From: Slackia exigua ATCC 700122
Lineage (GTDB): Bacteria; Actinomycetota; Coriobacteriia; Coriobacteriales; Eggerthellaceae
DNA: 64,000 nucleotides
Reading direction: 5' to 3'
Assembly (NCBI RefSeq): GCF_000162875.1
Contig: NZ_GG700630.1
Coordinates: 1,008,015-1,072,014 of the forward strand
Positions 16,474 to 25,280 of the stretch are shown piece by piece. Position 1 is the stretch's first letter, and every line of letters begins with the position of its first letter. A model generated the notes under the pieces. That model was not told the origin of the DNA. It worked only from the letters and a program-made list of their open reading frames with translations, and searched no databases. A program made the position numbers and the translations under genes.

Positions 16474-17958
16474 CTACTTCTCGGGATAGAACCCGGAGAC
16501 CCCCTGGTTCAGATTGATCATGATGTTCTTGGTCTGCGTGTACGCCTGGAGGATCGATTTATGCGTCTCGCGGCCGATGCCGGATTCCTTATAGCCGCCG
16601 AACGGAGCGCCCGCCGGAATCTGGTTGTAGGTGTTCACCCACATGCGCCCGGTCTCCACGTTGCGGGCCACGCGCAGCGCACGATCGATGTTCTTGGTCC
16701 AGACGCCGCCGCCCAGTCCGTAATCCGAGTCGTTCGCCATGGCGATGACCTCTTCCTCGGTCTTGAACTTCACGACCACCGCGACCGGCCCGAAGATTTC
16801 CTCGCGGGCGCAGCGCATGCCGTTGTTCGCATCCACGATGAGCGTCGGCTTGAAGAAGGTCCCGTTCGCGCATTCCCCTTCCGTATAGGCCTCGCCGCCG
16901 CACAGGATCTGGGCGCCCTCTTCGCGGGCGATGTCGATATAGGCCTTGACCTTCTTGGCCTGAGCCGCATTGACCTGAGCGCCGAGCTGCGTCTCGGGAT
17001 CGAGGGGATCGCCGATCCTCACCTTATCGAACTGCTCGACGGCCGCCTCGACGAACCGATCGTAGATGCCCTCCTGCACGAACACGCGAGAACCGGCGCA
17101 GCATACCTGGCCCTGGTTGAACAGGATGCCCAGCTGCAGGCCGTCGATCGCCTGCTGAAGGTCGCAGTCGTCGAAGAAGATGTTCGCGCTCTTGCCGCCG
17201 AGCTCGAGCGTGGCGGGAATCAGCTTCTTGGCGGCGGCCTTCGCGACGGAGAGGCCGACCTCGGTGGAGCCGGTGAAGGCGAGCTTGCGGAAACCGCGAT
17301 GATCGAGCATGTACTGTCCCGACTTCGAGCCGCGCCCGGTGATGACGTTTACGACGCCTGCGGGAAGCAGATCGCCGATGAGCTCGATCAGCACGAGCAG
17401 CGAAAGAGGCGTGGACGACGAGGACTTGATGACGACGCAGTCGCCGGCTGCGAGCGCGGGCGCGAGCTTCCAAGCGCTCATCAGGAACGGGAAGTTCCAG
17501 GGCACGATCTGCCCGACGACGCCGATGGGCTCGCGCAGGATCAGGCTCAGGAAGCCGCCGTCGAGCACAGAGGCCGATCCTTCTTCGGAGCGGAGGACGC
17601 CCGCGAAATACCGGAAATGATCGGCGCTGAACGGGACGTCGATGGCGCTCGTCTCGCGAATGGGCTTGCCGTTGTCGAGCGTTTCGACGCGGGCAAGGAG
17701 CTCGGCGTTCTCGTCGATGACATCGGCGATCTTCAGCAGGATGTTCGCGCGTTCGATAGGCTCGACCGCTTTCCATGCGGGAAACGCGGCCCACGCCGCC
17801 TTAACCGCGGCATCGACGTCTTCCTGCGTGGCATCGGCGCACGTGGCGAGCACCTCGCCGGTCGCAGGATTCTTCGTCTGGAACGTGCCTCCGTCGGATG
17901 CGGGCACGAACGCGCCGTTGATATACAGTCCATACGATTCTTTGAGTTCCATGGTCAT
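16474..17958 (-). CDS. NAD(P)-dependent aldehyde dehydrogenase
   Basis: A 494-residue class-3-fold aldehyde dehydrogenase oxidising an aldehyde to the acid. Catalytic features are N155 in PWNFPF, the cofactor loop FTGSTEVG (~229-235), E252 in ELGGKS and the nucleophile C286 in GQVCCAG. The C-terminal PFGGYKESGIGRE motif is also present. I start it at ATG 17958, seven bases after GGAAGG; the frame is open a further 34 codons upstream without a ribosome site. It is divergent from a MocR-type regulator, which probably controls it. The substrate is unknown; amino-aldehydes are plausible for MocR-linked enzymes. Confidence 0.93.
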   Translation of the reverse strand: MTMELKESYGLYINGAFVPASDGGTFQTKNPATGEVLATCADATQEDVDAAVKAAWAAFPAWKAVEPIERANILLKIADVIDENAELLARVETLDNGKPIRETSAIDVPFSADHFRYFAGVLRSEEGSASVLDGGFLSLILREPIGVVGQIVPWNFPFLMSAWKLAPALAAGDCVVIKSSSSTPLSLLVLIELIGDLLPAGVVNVITGRGSKSGQYMLDHRGFRKLAFTGSTEVGLSVAKAAAKKLIPATLELGGKSANIFFDDCDLQQAIDGLQLGILFNQGQVCCAGSRVFVQEGIYDRFVEAAVEQFDKVRIGDPLDPETQLGAQVNAAQAKKVKAYIDIAREEGAQILCGGEAYTEGECANGTFFKPTLIVDANNGMRCAREEIFGPVAVVVKFKTEEEVIAMANDSDYGLGGGVWTKNIDRALRVARNVETGRMWVNTYNQIPAGAPFGGYKESGIGRETHKSILQAYTQTKNIMINLNQGVSGFYPEK

Positions 17959-18023
17959 CGGTATTCCTTCCGTTGTTCGTAGGTGACGAATCGGAGTGTA
18001 TGGATAGAATGGTGCTATCAAAA

Positions 18024-18054
18024 GAACCAGATATTGAAAAAGAAATGGAACCAG
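18024..18054. promoter_or_regulatory. Direct repeat GAACCAG x2, candidate MocR operator
   Basis: GAACCAG occurs at 18024-18030 and 18048-18054, 24 bp apart, in the 100-bp gap between the aldehyde dehydrogenase and its divergent MocR regulator. Direct repeats about two helical turns apart are typical for MocR proteins such as GabR. The second copy ends four bases before the regulator's ATG. Confidence 0.45.
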
Positions 18055-18058
18055 TTGC

Positions 18059-19483
18059 ATGATCGCCTACGACCTGTCCGCACGCGGGCGCACATCGCTC
18101 TACGCGTTCCTCTACGAACGAATCCGCGACGACATCATCGCCGGCACGCTGGCCGCAGGGGAAAAGCTCCCCTCCAAGCGTGCGCTCGCGCAGAACCTGG
18201 GCGTCGGCGTGAATACCATAGCCCTTGCATACGGCCAGCTCGTTGCCGAAGGCTTCGTTCAAGCGCAAGAGAAGCGGGGGTACTTCGTGGCGGACGTGCG
18301 CGACATCGCCCCGGTCAGCTCGCACCGGCCCGAACGGCTTCCCGTCGAAGAGGACGAACCCGGCTGCGTCATGGACTTCCGCGCCAATCGCCTGAACCTC
18401 GATAGCTTTCCCATCGATCTCTGGAATCGCTGCATGCGCAAGGCGATGCTGGACGGCGGAACGCGCCTCTATCAGACCGTTCCGTATGCGGGGCTGCCCG
18501 AGCTGCGCAATGCCATCGCCGAATACCTGCATCGGAGCCGCGGCATGCATGTGAGTCCCGCGTGCATCGTTATCGGGGCCGGAACGGAATACCTGCTCAT
18601 GAGGCTCTTCGCGCTGTTCGGAGACAATGTGGGCTTCGGCATCGAAAGCACGGGGTTCAAGAAGCTCATCCTCGGAGCCTCAAAATTCCATGCGCGCGCC
18701 GTCATCGTGCCCCCGAAACCTTCCGACGACCTCTTCGACATAGGCGACGACCTCGATATGGATCGCCTGCGCGGAACCGATGCGCGGCTCATGTACGTTT
18801 CGCCCGCGAATCGCTTCCCCACGGGACGCGTGATGCCCGCCTCAACGCGTTCGGACGTGCTGCGCTGGGCCTATGAGAAACCCGGCCGCTACGTCGTCGA
18901 AGACGACTACGACAGCGAGTTCCGCTATGCAGGGCGGTTGACGCTCCCGCTTTTCGCCGAGGACGGGCGCGACCGCGTCATCTACCTCAACACGTTTTCG
19001 AAGACGATGGTGCCTTCGCTGCGCATCGGCTACATGGTGCTTCCGCCCGAACTGATGGATGCCTACCGCGACCAGCAGGGATTCTATTCGTGCACGGTAT
19101 CGAGCTTCGAACAGTTCGCGCTGGCGGAATTCATCGATTCGGGCGCCTTCGAGCGGCATATGAACCGCATGCGCAACTTCTACCGCAAGAAAAGGAAGGC
19201 GCTGCTGAAGGCGCTTCGGGAAAGCCCGCTCGCACGCAGGTCGACGATCGAGGAGTACGCGGCGGGAACGCACTTCCTCCTCAGAGTGCGAACCGACCTC
19301 AAGCGAACGGACATCACGCAGAAGGGAGAGCGGCTCGGGCTGCGGATATCGTTCTTCACCGACTACAGCATCTGCGATATCGACATGCCGGGACAGGTCA
19401 CGCTCGTCGTCAACTACGCCGCCATCGACCCGGGCAGGATAGACGATGTCGTCGATCGGCTGTGCCAGGTGTTCGAATCGTAG
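18059..19483 (+). CDS. MocR-type (GntR/aminotransferase) transcriptional regulator
   Basis: A 474-residue regulator joining an N-terminal GntR winged helix (~11-79, with AGEKLPSKRALAQNLGVGVNT) to a PLP-binding aminotransferase-like domain (~105-474). The PLP lysine is K315 in FSKTMVPSLRIGY, and VEDDYDSEFRY holds the cofactor-binding aspartate. Such proteins sense amines, amino acids or PLP. No good ribosome site precedes the ATG at 18059, so translation may be weak or start near the transcript end. It is divergent from the aldehyde dehydrogenase gene, its likely target. Confidence 0.92.
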   Translation: MIAYDLSARGRTSLYAFLYERIRDDIIAGTLAAGEKLPSKRALAQNLGVGVNTIALAYGQLVAEGFVQAQEKRGYFVADVRDIAPVSSHRPERLPVEEDEPGCVMDFRANRLNLDSFPIDLWNRCMRKAMLDGGTRLYQTVPYAGLPELRNAIAEYLHRSRGMHVSPACIVIGAGTEYLLMRLFALFGDNVGFGIESTGFKKLILGASKFHARAVIVPPKPSDDLFDIGDDLDMDRLRGTDARLMYVSPANRFPTGRVMPASTRSDVLRWAYEKPGRYVVEDDYDSEFRYAGRLTLPLFAEDGRDRVIYLNTFSKTMVPSLRIGYMVLPPELMDAYRDQQGFYSCTVSSFEQFALAEFIDSGAFERHMNRMRNFYRKKRKALLKALRESPLARRSTIEEYAAGTHFLLRVRTDLKRTDITQKGERLGLRISFFTDYSICDIDMPGQVTLVVNYAAIDPGRIDDVVDRLCQVFES

Positions 19484-19508
19484 GAGCATACCGGATCCGG
19501 CATGCTCC
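19483..19508 (+). terminator. Hairpin after the MocR gene
   Basis: GGAGCAT (19483-19489) pairs with ATGCTCC (19502-19508) around a CCGGATCCGG centre. It begins within the stop codon region. The following T-rich tract is weak, so termination efficiency is uncertain. Confidence 0.45.
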
Positions 19509-19526
19509 ATAGGCATTTCTTCATTT

Positions 19527-19540
19527 GTTGTTTTAACAAC
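19527..19540. promoter_or_regulatory. Dyad GTTGTT-TT-AACAAC upstream of the hemerythrin operon
   Basis: A perfect 6-bp inverted repeat 96 bp before the DUF1858 gene. Its outer TTG...CAA form resembles CRP/FNR-superfamily sites. It is a candidate site for a redox- or nitric-oxide-responsive regulator. No such regulator gene is in this window. Confidence 0.4.
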
Positions 19541-19635
19541 GTACCTCTGAGGACCTTCGGCCCATAGTGGCCCTCGACGCACGAAAGCATCCAGCCCGGC
19601 GCGGATGCAGGGAAGAAGGAAGAAAGAGGTATCTC

Positions 19636-19839
19636 ATGAACGGCAGCGCCTATACCGGAGACATGCTGGTCGGCGAAATCATTCGCCGCGATCCCCGAAA
19701 TATCGCCATCCTCGAAAGCGCCGGCATGGGCTGCGTGGGCTGCCCGGCATCGCAGAGCGAATCGCTCGATGACGCCTGCATGGTGCACGGCATGAACGCC
19801 GCCGAGGTGCTGGACATGTTGAACGGGAGCAACGCATGA
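19636..19839 (+). CDS. DUF1858-domain protein
   Basis: A 67-residue protein matching the DUF1858 module found at the N-terminus of ScdA/RIC-type iron-sulfur repair proteins. Visible features are GEIIRRDPRNIAILESAGMG followed by the CVGC motif and a C-terminal GMNAAEVLDML helix. The ATG at 19636 has AGAGGT upstream. It overlaps the next gene by four bases. The trio with the unknown protein and a separate hemerythrin protein looks like a split version of an Fe-S or nitrosative-stress repair system. That role is inferred. Confidence 0.8.
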   Translation: MNGSAYTGDMLVGEIIRRDPRNIAILESAGMGCVGCPASQSESLDDACMVHGMNAAEVLDMLNGSNA

Positions 19840-20414
19840 GCGCGACGTTGGGACCCATCCATTACCGCATGTACGGAAAGGCCCAGGCGGTCGACGCGCT
19901 CGCGCGGCGCATCGCCGCATTTTCCGATGAACTGGGCTGGACGGCTGGCGCCGAAGCGCGTCTGGATGCGAGGCATCCTCGCCTCGAGGGCGACTTGACC
20001 GGTCATATCGACGTGACCGACATCCATGGCAGCCTGAACGCGCTCGTCGGCAACGCCGAGGCGGCGCTCGCCTGCGCGTGCGAACCCGTCCCCGACCATG
20101 TGGAAGAGACTTTGGAATTCGTGAAGGAACTGGGAGCGGCAAACGGACGCGGCTCGATCTTGCCCGACGCATCCCTGCAGGATGCGTGGACGGCCGTCGA
20201 TGCGCACTGGCTGGACGGCATGCCGTGCGATCGCTTCGTCACCCTGCACGGCAGCTCTCCTGAAGCCATTTCCTGGACCATCCGACTGGAACCCCATCCA
20301 GCCGCCTGCTACGAGCAGATCCGCCGCGCATGGACGGCCGGATTCCTGAGCGCCGCACGCATCGCGCTCGAGGCATCCGGAGATGGTTCCTACCGTATCG
20401 CCAAGGAGGCATAG
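19836..20414 (+). CDS. Conserved protein of unknown function in hemerythrin operon
   Basis: A soluble 192-residue protein starting MSATLGPIHYRMYGK. I recall similar GPIH-starting proteins beside DUF1858 genes in other anaerobes, but no named family comes to mind. Many histidines (for example near HIDVTDIHG and DAHWLDG) and the CACEPVPDHVEE stretch could bind metal. It is coupled to the DUF1858 gene (ATGA overlap) and lies three bases before the hemerythrin gene, so the three are co-expressed. Confidence 0.7.
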   Translation: MSATLGPIHYRMYGKAQAVDALARRIAAFSDELGWTAGAEARLDARHPRLEGDLTGHIDVTDIHGSLNALVGNAEAALACACEPVPDHVEETLEFVKELGAANGRGSILPDASLQDAWTAVDAHWLDGMPCDRFVTLHGSSPEAISWTIRLEPHPAACYEQIRRAWTAGFLSAARIALEASGDGSYRIAKEA

Positions 20415-20417
20415 GCC

Positions 20418-20960
20418 ATGGCTGTGAATCTTGATGAATTCGAGAACCTGCCCGACACCGCCGGCATGGACATCATCGACGCGATGCTGGCCGAACACGA
20501 TCGCATCCTGGAAGAGGCGGACGACTTCGAGCGCATGTGCCTCGCGCTCATGACGACCGATGCGTTCGACCTCGCCTCATATCTACGCAAAGTCAGGTTC
20601 ATCCGCGCGTATGCGGACGCTTCGCACCATAAGAAAGAAGAAGACGTCCTGTATTCCTACATGGTGGCCAACCTCGGCCGCATCGCAGAGAACCTCATCC
20701 AGCACGGCATGCTGGTCGAACACGACGCAGGACGCATGGCCACCTCGAAGATCGAGCAGGCCGCCCAGGACTACGCCGTCGACCCCACCGACGAGCATAA
20801 ACTCGAGCTTCTTTCGTGGTCGATGGAGTACGTGCATCTGATCAGGCGTCATGTTCAGAAAGAAAACGACGTGGTGTATCCGTTCGCCCGCAGGAGCCTT
20901 TCGGCCGAGGTGCTCGCCGATCTGTCTTCCCAGGCGAACGCCTACGATCCGCAGGGATAG
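20418..20960 (+). CDS. Hemerythrin-domain protein
   Basis: A 180-residue four-helix hemerythrin-like protein with a probable di-iron site. Ligand-type motifs are AEHDRILEE (~25), SHHKKEEDVLY (~73), VEHDAGR (~98) and RRHVQKENDVVYP (~143). These proteins bind O2 or NO, or deliver iron for cluster repair (YtfE/RIC). It is the last gene of the DUF1858 operon and is followed by two hairpins. Confidence 0.88.
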   Translation: MAVNLDEFENLPDTAGMDIIDAMLAEHDRILEEADDFERMCLALMTTDAFDLASYLRKVRFIRAYADASHHKKEEDVLYSYMVANLGRIAENLIQHGMLVEHDAGRMATSKIEQAAQDYAVDPTDEHKLELLSWSMEYVHLIRRHVQKENDVVYPFARRSLSAEVLADLSSQANAYDPQG

Positions 20961-21027
20961 CCGGATGCGCGCACGAGCGCACAGCGGCTGAAGCCCGCTC
21001 GGGATGCGCTCGGAACGCACATGCTCC

Positions 21028-21068
21028 ATACGTAGAAAGCAGGTCCAGAAGGCCTGCTTTCTACGTAT
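21028..21068. terminator. 16-bp perfect hairpin
   Basis: Arms at 21028-21043 and 21053-21068 are perfectly complementary with a nine-base loop. It lies between the hemerythrin gene (+) and the LPxTG gene (-). With the next hairpin it probably insulates the convergent transcripts. Confidence 0.7.
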
Positions 21069-21082
21069 ATGCCCCGCATCCC

Positions 21083-21127
21083 TGAACCGACTCCCGTTTC
21101 TTAGACACGAAAATGGGAGTCGGTTCA
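21083..21127. terminator. 13-bp perfect hairpin, second of a pair
   Basis: TGAACCGACTCCC (21083-21095) pairs with GGGAGTCGGTTCA (21115-21127); TTT and AAA flank the inner side. It lies just after the stop of the minus-strand LPxTG gene and probably terminates that transcript. Confidence 0.65.
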
Positions 21128-21165
21128 CTCAGACGGGGTGATTGCGCTTTCTGCCCCTCGGAGCG

Positions 21166-24100
21166 CTATGCCATACGGCGCTTCATTTCCGCTCCGGCCA
21201 AGGCGGCACCTGCGCTCAAGCTCGCAAGAACCACGAGGACGTACGGCAGCGTGCCATCGCCCGTGCGCGGCAGAGCCTTCGCCGCAGGCGCATCCGACGT
21301 CTTGGATATCGCAGCAGAGTCGCCGGCAGGCGTCGATGAGGCCGAGGGCTTCTGGGGCTTCGTCTGCTCCGTCGGATTCGCCGGGTTCGTCGGGTTCGTC
21401 GGATGCCCCGGATCGGCAGGCTTGGGATACACGTTGGTGAACACCGCACCGACGGCATCGCCCTGGGCGCCCAGATCGACAACCGTGGTCGTGCCGTCGA
21501 CGGTCTTCGTCATGGACCGTTTCACCTGAAGCTTGCCTTGGCCGTCATCCGTCACTTCGTATGTCAGCGCATATGAGGATCCGTCGTAGGTGCAGGCGGC
21601 GCCACCCTTCGTTTCGGTGATCGTGTACGTATAGGTTCCCGGCAGGGTGAATTCGATATCGCCGAATTCGGAGCTGCCCGCGCCTTCGACCGTAATCGTC
21701 TTCGTATCGCCGTCGCTGCCCGCAGGCATGGGGAACGACGCGTCGGTGCGTTTCAGCACGAACGAGAAGGTGTCGGGGCTCGAGGGCTTCGGGCCTTCTA
21801 TCTTCTTCTCCACCGCAGGATCATGCGTGGTCGGCCGAGGAGCATAGGTGTTGGTAATGGTTCCTTCCACCGTGGTGCCGCTGCCCTGGATAGACGCGGA
21901 ATCCGTCGTGTAATGCGCGATGTCGCCCTCGGTCAGCGTGTAGGCGACGACATTGCCCGCATTCCCCTTGTACTTGGGAAGACCCCGGTACGACACCTCA
22001 TACGTGCCGTCGCCCTTGTCCTTGACCTGCGGCGCGAAGGTGCTCAGGTCGATGCCCTTGTCGGACGTAAGCGTGAGCGCGGCCGCGAAGGCATCGGGGG
22101 TCGGGCGCAGTTTGCCCGCATCGTTGCCGTCGTTCCAAACCTTGGTCAGGAGCACATCGGTTCCTGCGAAGGTCGCCGCATTGGTGGCAAGCGTCAATGT
22201 GGAGTGATTGCCTTCGATATCGTAGTCAAGGACGGTATTGAACACGTCGCGCTTGTCATTGCAGGCGGAACCTACCGTGTCGTTCACCGCGTAGGACACG
22301 GCGACGTAGCCGCCCTCGTTGGCCTCAAGGGGCCTGGTGGATTCCAGAAGCAGCATATCGGCCTCGGACGGGTCGTCGACCTCGGTGTAATCGCCGGGCT
22401 GCGGAGCGTGGTTCACGTCATACGTTTTGCCGGCGTTCAGCTTGAGGTACTTCACCGCATAGTTGGACGAGGCCGAAACCGACGCAAGCTTGAGCGGCAA
22501 TTCGGTCGATCCTTCGGGCGTGAACGAATCCCCCAGGTTTGCGGCTTTGGACAGCAGCGGAACGAACAGAGATGTGGAGGAGGCCTCGACGCCGGCGTTG
22601 TTCCTCACGGCAATGCGGACCGTAGCGGTATCGCCTTTCTGAAGAACGGCGGTGGTGGCCGGCTTGTTCGCTGAGTCGTACGCGAAATCGGTCACGTCGC
22701 CGGTCTGTCCGTCCTTCACGGAGAACGTCGAGACGGCGGCGATTTCGGATGCCTGATCGACGGTGATGCCGCGGCCTTCGGACAGAGACACCATCGTCTC
22801 GCCGGAGTTCACCTTGTCGCCGAACAGCGCCGTGTACTTATCGGTGTTCCAGTTGCTGCGATCCCATTTCTCGCTCTTGATGACCGCACCGATGTCCTTG
22901 AAGTCCTTCGTGGTGAATCCCACGAAGTCGTTGATGTGGTACACGCCCTTCGCAGCGAGCTTGTCGGTGCTGACCGTCATGCTCAGCTTCATGCTCTTGA
23001 TGGAAAAATCGGGCTGGTACTGGCCGCGCGTTCCATCGCCGATGTCGATGGGGTATTTCCAGACCTTGACTTCGGTGCCGTTCTTGTCGAACGACCCTAC
23101 GAATTCGGGATCGCCAAGCGTGCCTTCCGTGACGTTCAGATCGCTGTAGGAAAATCCCTCGGGCATGATGACGTAGAGGACAGGCTCCTGCAGAGGATTC
23201 CAATCCCAGTTGGCATCGTTGATGACGCCTTGGATCGTGAACGAGTCGCCGCCGTTGATCTGGGTCTTGCTGATGGAGCCCTGTCCGTTGAGCACCTCGG
23301 GCGCGCTCGACTTGCCGATGATGGCTTCCCCATCCCCCGGCTCGTCTCCGGTCGTGTAGAGCTTGACCGTGGTCTTCACGTCGGCATCGGTCCCCTGCTT
23401 CCAGGATCCGTACACGCCGTTGGAGATGTAGCTCCAGCCGTAGTACTCATCGGTCACATGCTTGTTGGAGGGATTCCAGGTGTCGAGGATGTCCTGCATG
23501 GGCTTGATGCCGTCGTAGCCGCCGGGAATGGGTCCCAGATCGACTTTGATGGACGTGATGGATGTATTGATATCGAGCCCCAGCGCCGTATTGGTGATAA
23601 GCGCCGAAACGTCGGACTTCTTCAGAATGCTCGGATCGGCGGTGCCGCTCGTGCCGTCGGATGCGGTCCACGAGATGGCGCCGTAGGCCATACCCTCTTT
23701 ATAGGGAATGGTGACGCCGCGGATGATGGCCGTGTTGCCTTCGTCGATGGTCATCTCGAGGGTCTTCGGCAAGGTAGGAGACGCAAGCTCATTCTTGATG
23801 AGATAGGCGCCCAGACGCGTATTGTACGTGTCGTACTTCTTAAGCGCCCAGTTGGGTGCGTAGTCGACGAGCGCATGGGTCGTGATCTTCTCGGGAACCG
23901 CGCCGTCGATGACCGTGACCTTCATGGTCGCGCTCTGCGTGCCGGACGTCCTATCGGTATTCGGCACGTCGTTCCAGATGGTCTTCTTGAAGTTCTTCAG
24001 CGTGACGTCGAAAGACGAGCCGTTGGGACGCGTGCTGTCGGAAGCGACTTTCAGATGGGGCTTGAAGGTCAGGCCGCCTGAATACGAGCCGGGCTCGTCC

Positions 24101-24978
24101 CACTCGATGGTGGCGACTTTGCTGTCGCCATCTTCCACGGTGCTCACGACCGTGCCGTTCGTCTTGTAGAGGGCCGTCTCCCCGAGGCCCACGAGCTCGA
24201 CGTCTTTCGGATAGATGAGCTGAACCGTGGTCTTGCTGCCGGCCTCGGTAAGAGACGCGCCGCTGCCCGAGTTGGACGCCTCGATGGCGCCGGTCGTGCC
24301 GCCCTTGGAAATGACCTCGGTCGCTTGGTCAACCCAGAAGCCGTACTTCAGTTCGTCAGCGGGATTGATCGGATAGGAATGCGCATCGACACCGGACGTT
24401 TCGTCCGTGCTCAAGCTTACCTTGATGGCATCGGAAATGACCTGGGACGCATCCTGATTTTCGTACGCATCGTCGATGCGGAAGCGGATTTCGGACTTGG
24501 TGTCCACGCGAACGAGGCCGCTCTTGGTCATGTATTTGAGATCGCCGTTCCGACTCTTTTCAGAACCTGCCTCGGGATACCCGTATGGAGAGGTTCCCGT
24601 GCCCGTCGGCGTCTTCAGGAGCTTGCTGAAGCTCGTGTTCGAAATATCGCCCTCGGTAAACGTCGCGCCGGGAAGGCCCGTGACATAGATGCCGTCGTCC
24701 AGGCGGACGTTGAGATACGTCGGGGAGAACTGCAGGCCGGACGGAACCTTGTAGCTCACATCGAGGGCGTAGGTGACACCGGCTTTAAGCGCGGGAACTT
24801 CGCCCGCCATCAGGTCGGCGACCTGCGTATGCGATTCGGCTTCCTCTATCGTGACGGAGTCGAACGCGAGGCCGGCGGTATCGTCGGCGTAGGCGACGTG
24901 CATGCCGGCGCACATGACGGCGACGAGCACGGCGGGCGCGAAAACGAGCGCCGCCATGGCTTTCTTCAATGAGCCCAT
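21166..24978 (-). CDS. LPxTG surface protein with pilin-like isopeptide domains
   Basis: A 1270-residue sortase substrate. The N-terminus has a signal peptide (basic MGSLKKAM, hydrophobic core, cut near VAYADDT). The C-terminus has LPRTG at ~1236, a membrane helix and a KRR tail. The long middle contains strand-rich ligand-binding-like domains. A CnaB-type domain begins LLTKVWNDGNDAGKLRP. It is followed by a Spy0128/FctA-like isopeptide domain (KIEGPKPSSPDTFSFVLKR ... TYTYTITETKG). A PTNP/ANPT repeat forms the wall-spanning region. ATG 24978 has AGGGGA eight bases upstream. No sortase gene is in the window. It follows a LuxR regulator that may control it. Confidence 0.9.
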   Translation of the reverse strand: MGSLKKAMAALVFAPAVLVAVMCAGMHVAYADDTAGLAFDSVTIEEAESHTQVADLMAGEVPALKAGVTYALDVSYKVPSGLQFSPTYLNVRLDDGIYVTGLPGATFTEGDISNTSFSKLLKTPTGTGTSPYGYPEAGSEKSRNGDLKYMTKSGLVRVDTKSEIRFRIDDAYENQDASQVISDAIKVSLSTDETSGVDAHSYPINPADELKYGFWVDQATEVISKGGTTGAIEASNSGSGASLTEAGSKTTVQLIYPKDVELVGLGETALYKTNGTVVSTVEDGDSKVATIEWDEPGSYSGGLTFKPHLKVASDSTRPNGSSFDVTLKNFKKTIWNDVPNTDRTSGTQSATMKVTVIDGAVPEKITTHALVDYAPNWALKKYDTYNTRLGAYLIKNELASPTLPKTLEMTIDEGNTAIIRGVTIPYKEGMAYGAISWTASDGTSGTADPSILKKSDVSALITNTALGLDINTSITSIKVDLGPIPGGYDGIKPMQDILDTWNPSNKHVTDEYYGWSYISNGVYGSWKQGTDADVKTTVKLYTTGDEPGDGEAIIGKSSAPEVLNGQGSISKTQINGGDSFTIQGVINDANWDWNPLQEPVLYVIMPEGFSYSDLNVTEGTLGDPEFVGSFDKNGTEVKVWKYPIDIGDGTRGQYQPDFSIKSMKLSMTVSTDKLAAKGVYHINDFVGFTTKDFKDIGAVIKSEKWDRSNWNTDKYTALFGDKVNSGETMVSLSEGRGITVDQASEIAAVSTFSVKDGQTGDVTDFAYDSANKPATTAVLQKGDTATVRIAVRNNAGVEASSTSLFVPLLSKAANLGDSFTPEGSTELPLKLASVSASSNYAVKYLKLNAGKTYDVNHAPQPGDYTEVDDPSEADMLLLESTRPLEANEGGYVAVSYAVNDTVGSACNDKRDVFNTVLDYDIEGNHSTLTLATNAATFAGTDVLLTKVWNDGNDAGKLRPTPDAFAAALTLTSDKGIDLSTFAPQVKDKGDGTYEVSYRGLPKYKGNAGNVVAYTLTEGDIAHYTTDSASIQGSGTTVEGTITNTYAPRPTTHDPAVEKKIEGPKPSSPDTFSFVLKRTDASFPMPAGSDGDTKTITVEGAGSSEFGDIEFTLPGTYTYTITETKGGAACTYDGSSYALTYEVTDDGQGKLQVKRSMTKTVDGTTTVVDLGAQGDAVGAVFTNVYPKPADPGHPTNPTNPANPTEQTKPQKPSASSTPAGDSAAISKTSDAPAAKALPRTGDGTLPYVLVVLASLSAGAALAGAEMKRRMA

Positions 24979-25280
24979 ATGAATTCCCCTGCTGTTTCCC
25001 TGCTGCGTTTCGCGCGGGTGCCGGACGGCAGACGCGCGAGACCGATGGCACGGTTTCATGAATATGAAGCCGCGTTGTTGCAATGCCGCAATATAGACGA
25101 TTGGTCACGGGATGTCAGCATATTTTCATGAACTGGACGTACGTGGTATAAAAATACCGCACGAGAGGCCGTGTTACGCGAAGGTCGTCTTTGAATTCCT
25201 CCTGAAAGAAGCCATTACGGCCGTATGCATCGAAAAAGACAGCATATCGTCCTTCCAGTCTATGCGAACTCGGTCTCTCG
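24979..25280. other. Intergenic region between luxR and the LPxTG gene
   Basis: No gene is seen. The region is AT-richer than its surroundings and should carry the LPxTG promoter. It holds the 17-mer TCATGAACTGGACGTAC at 25126-25142, repeated at 26394-26410 upstream of the luxR gene. Confidence 0.5.
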
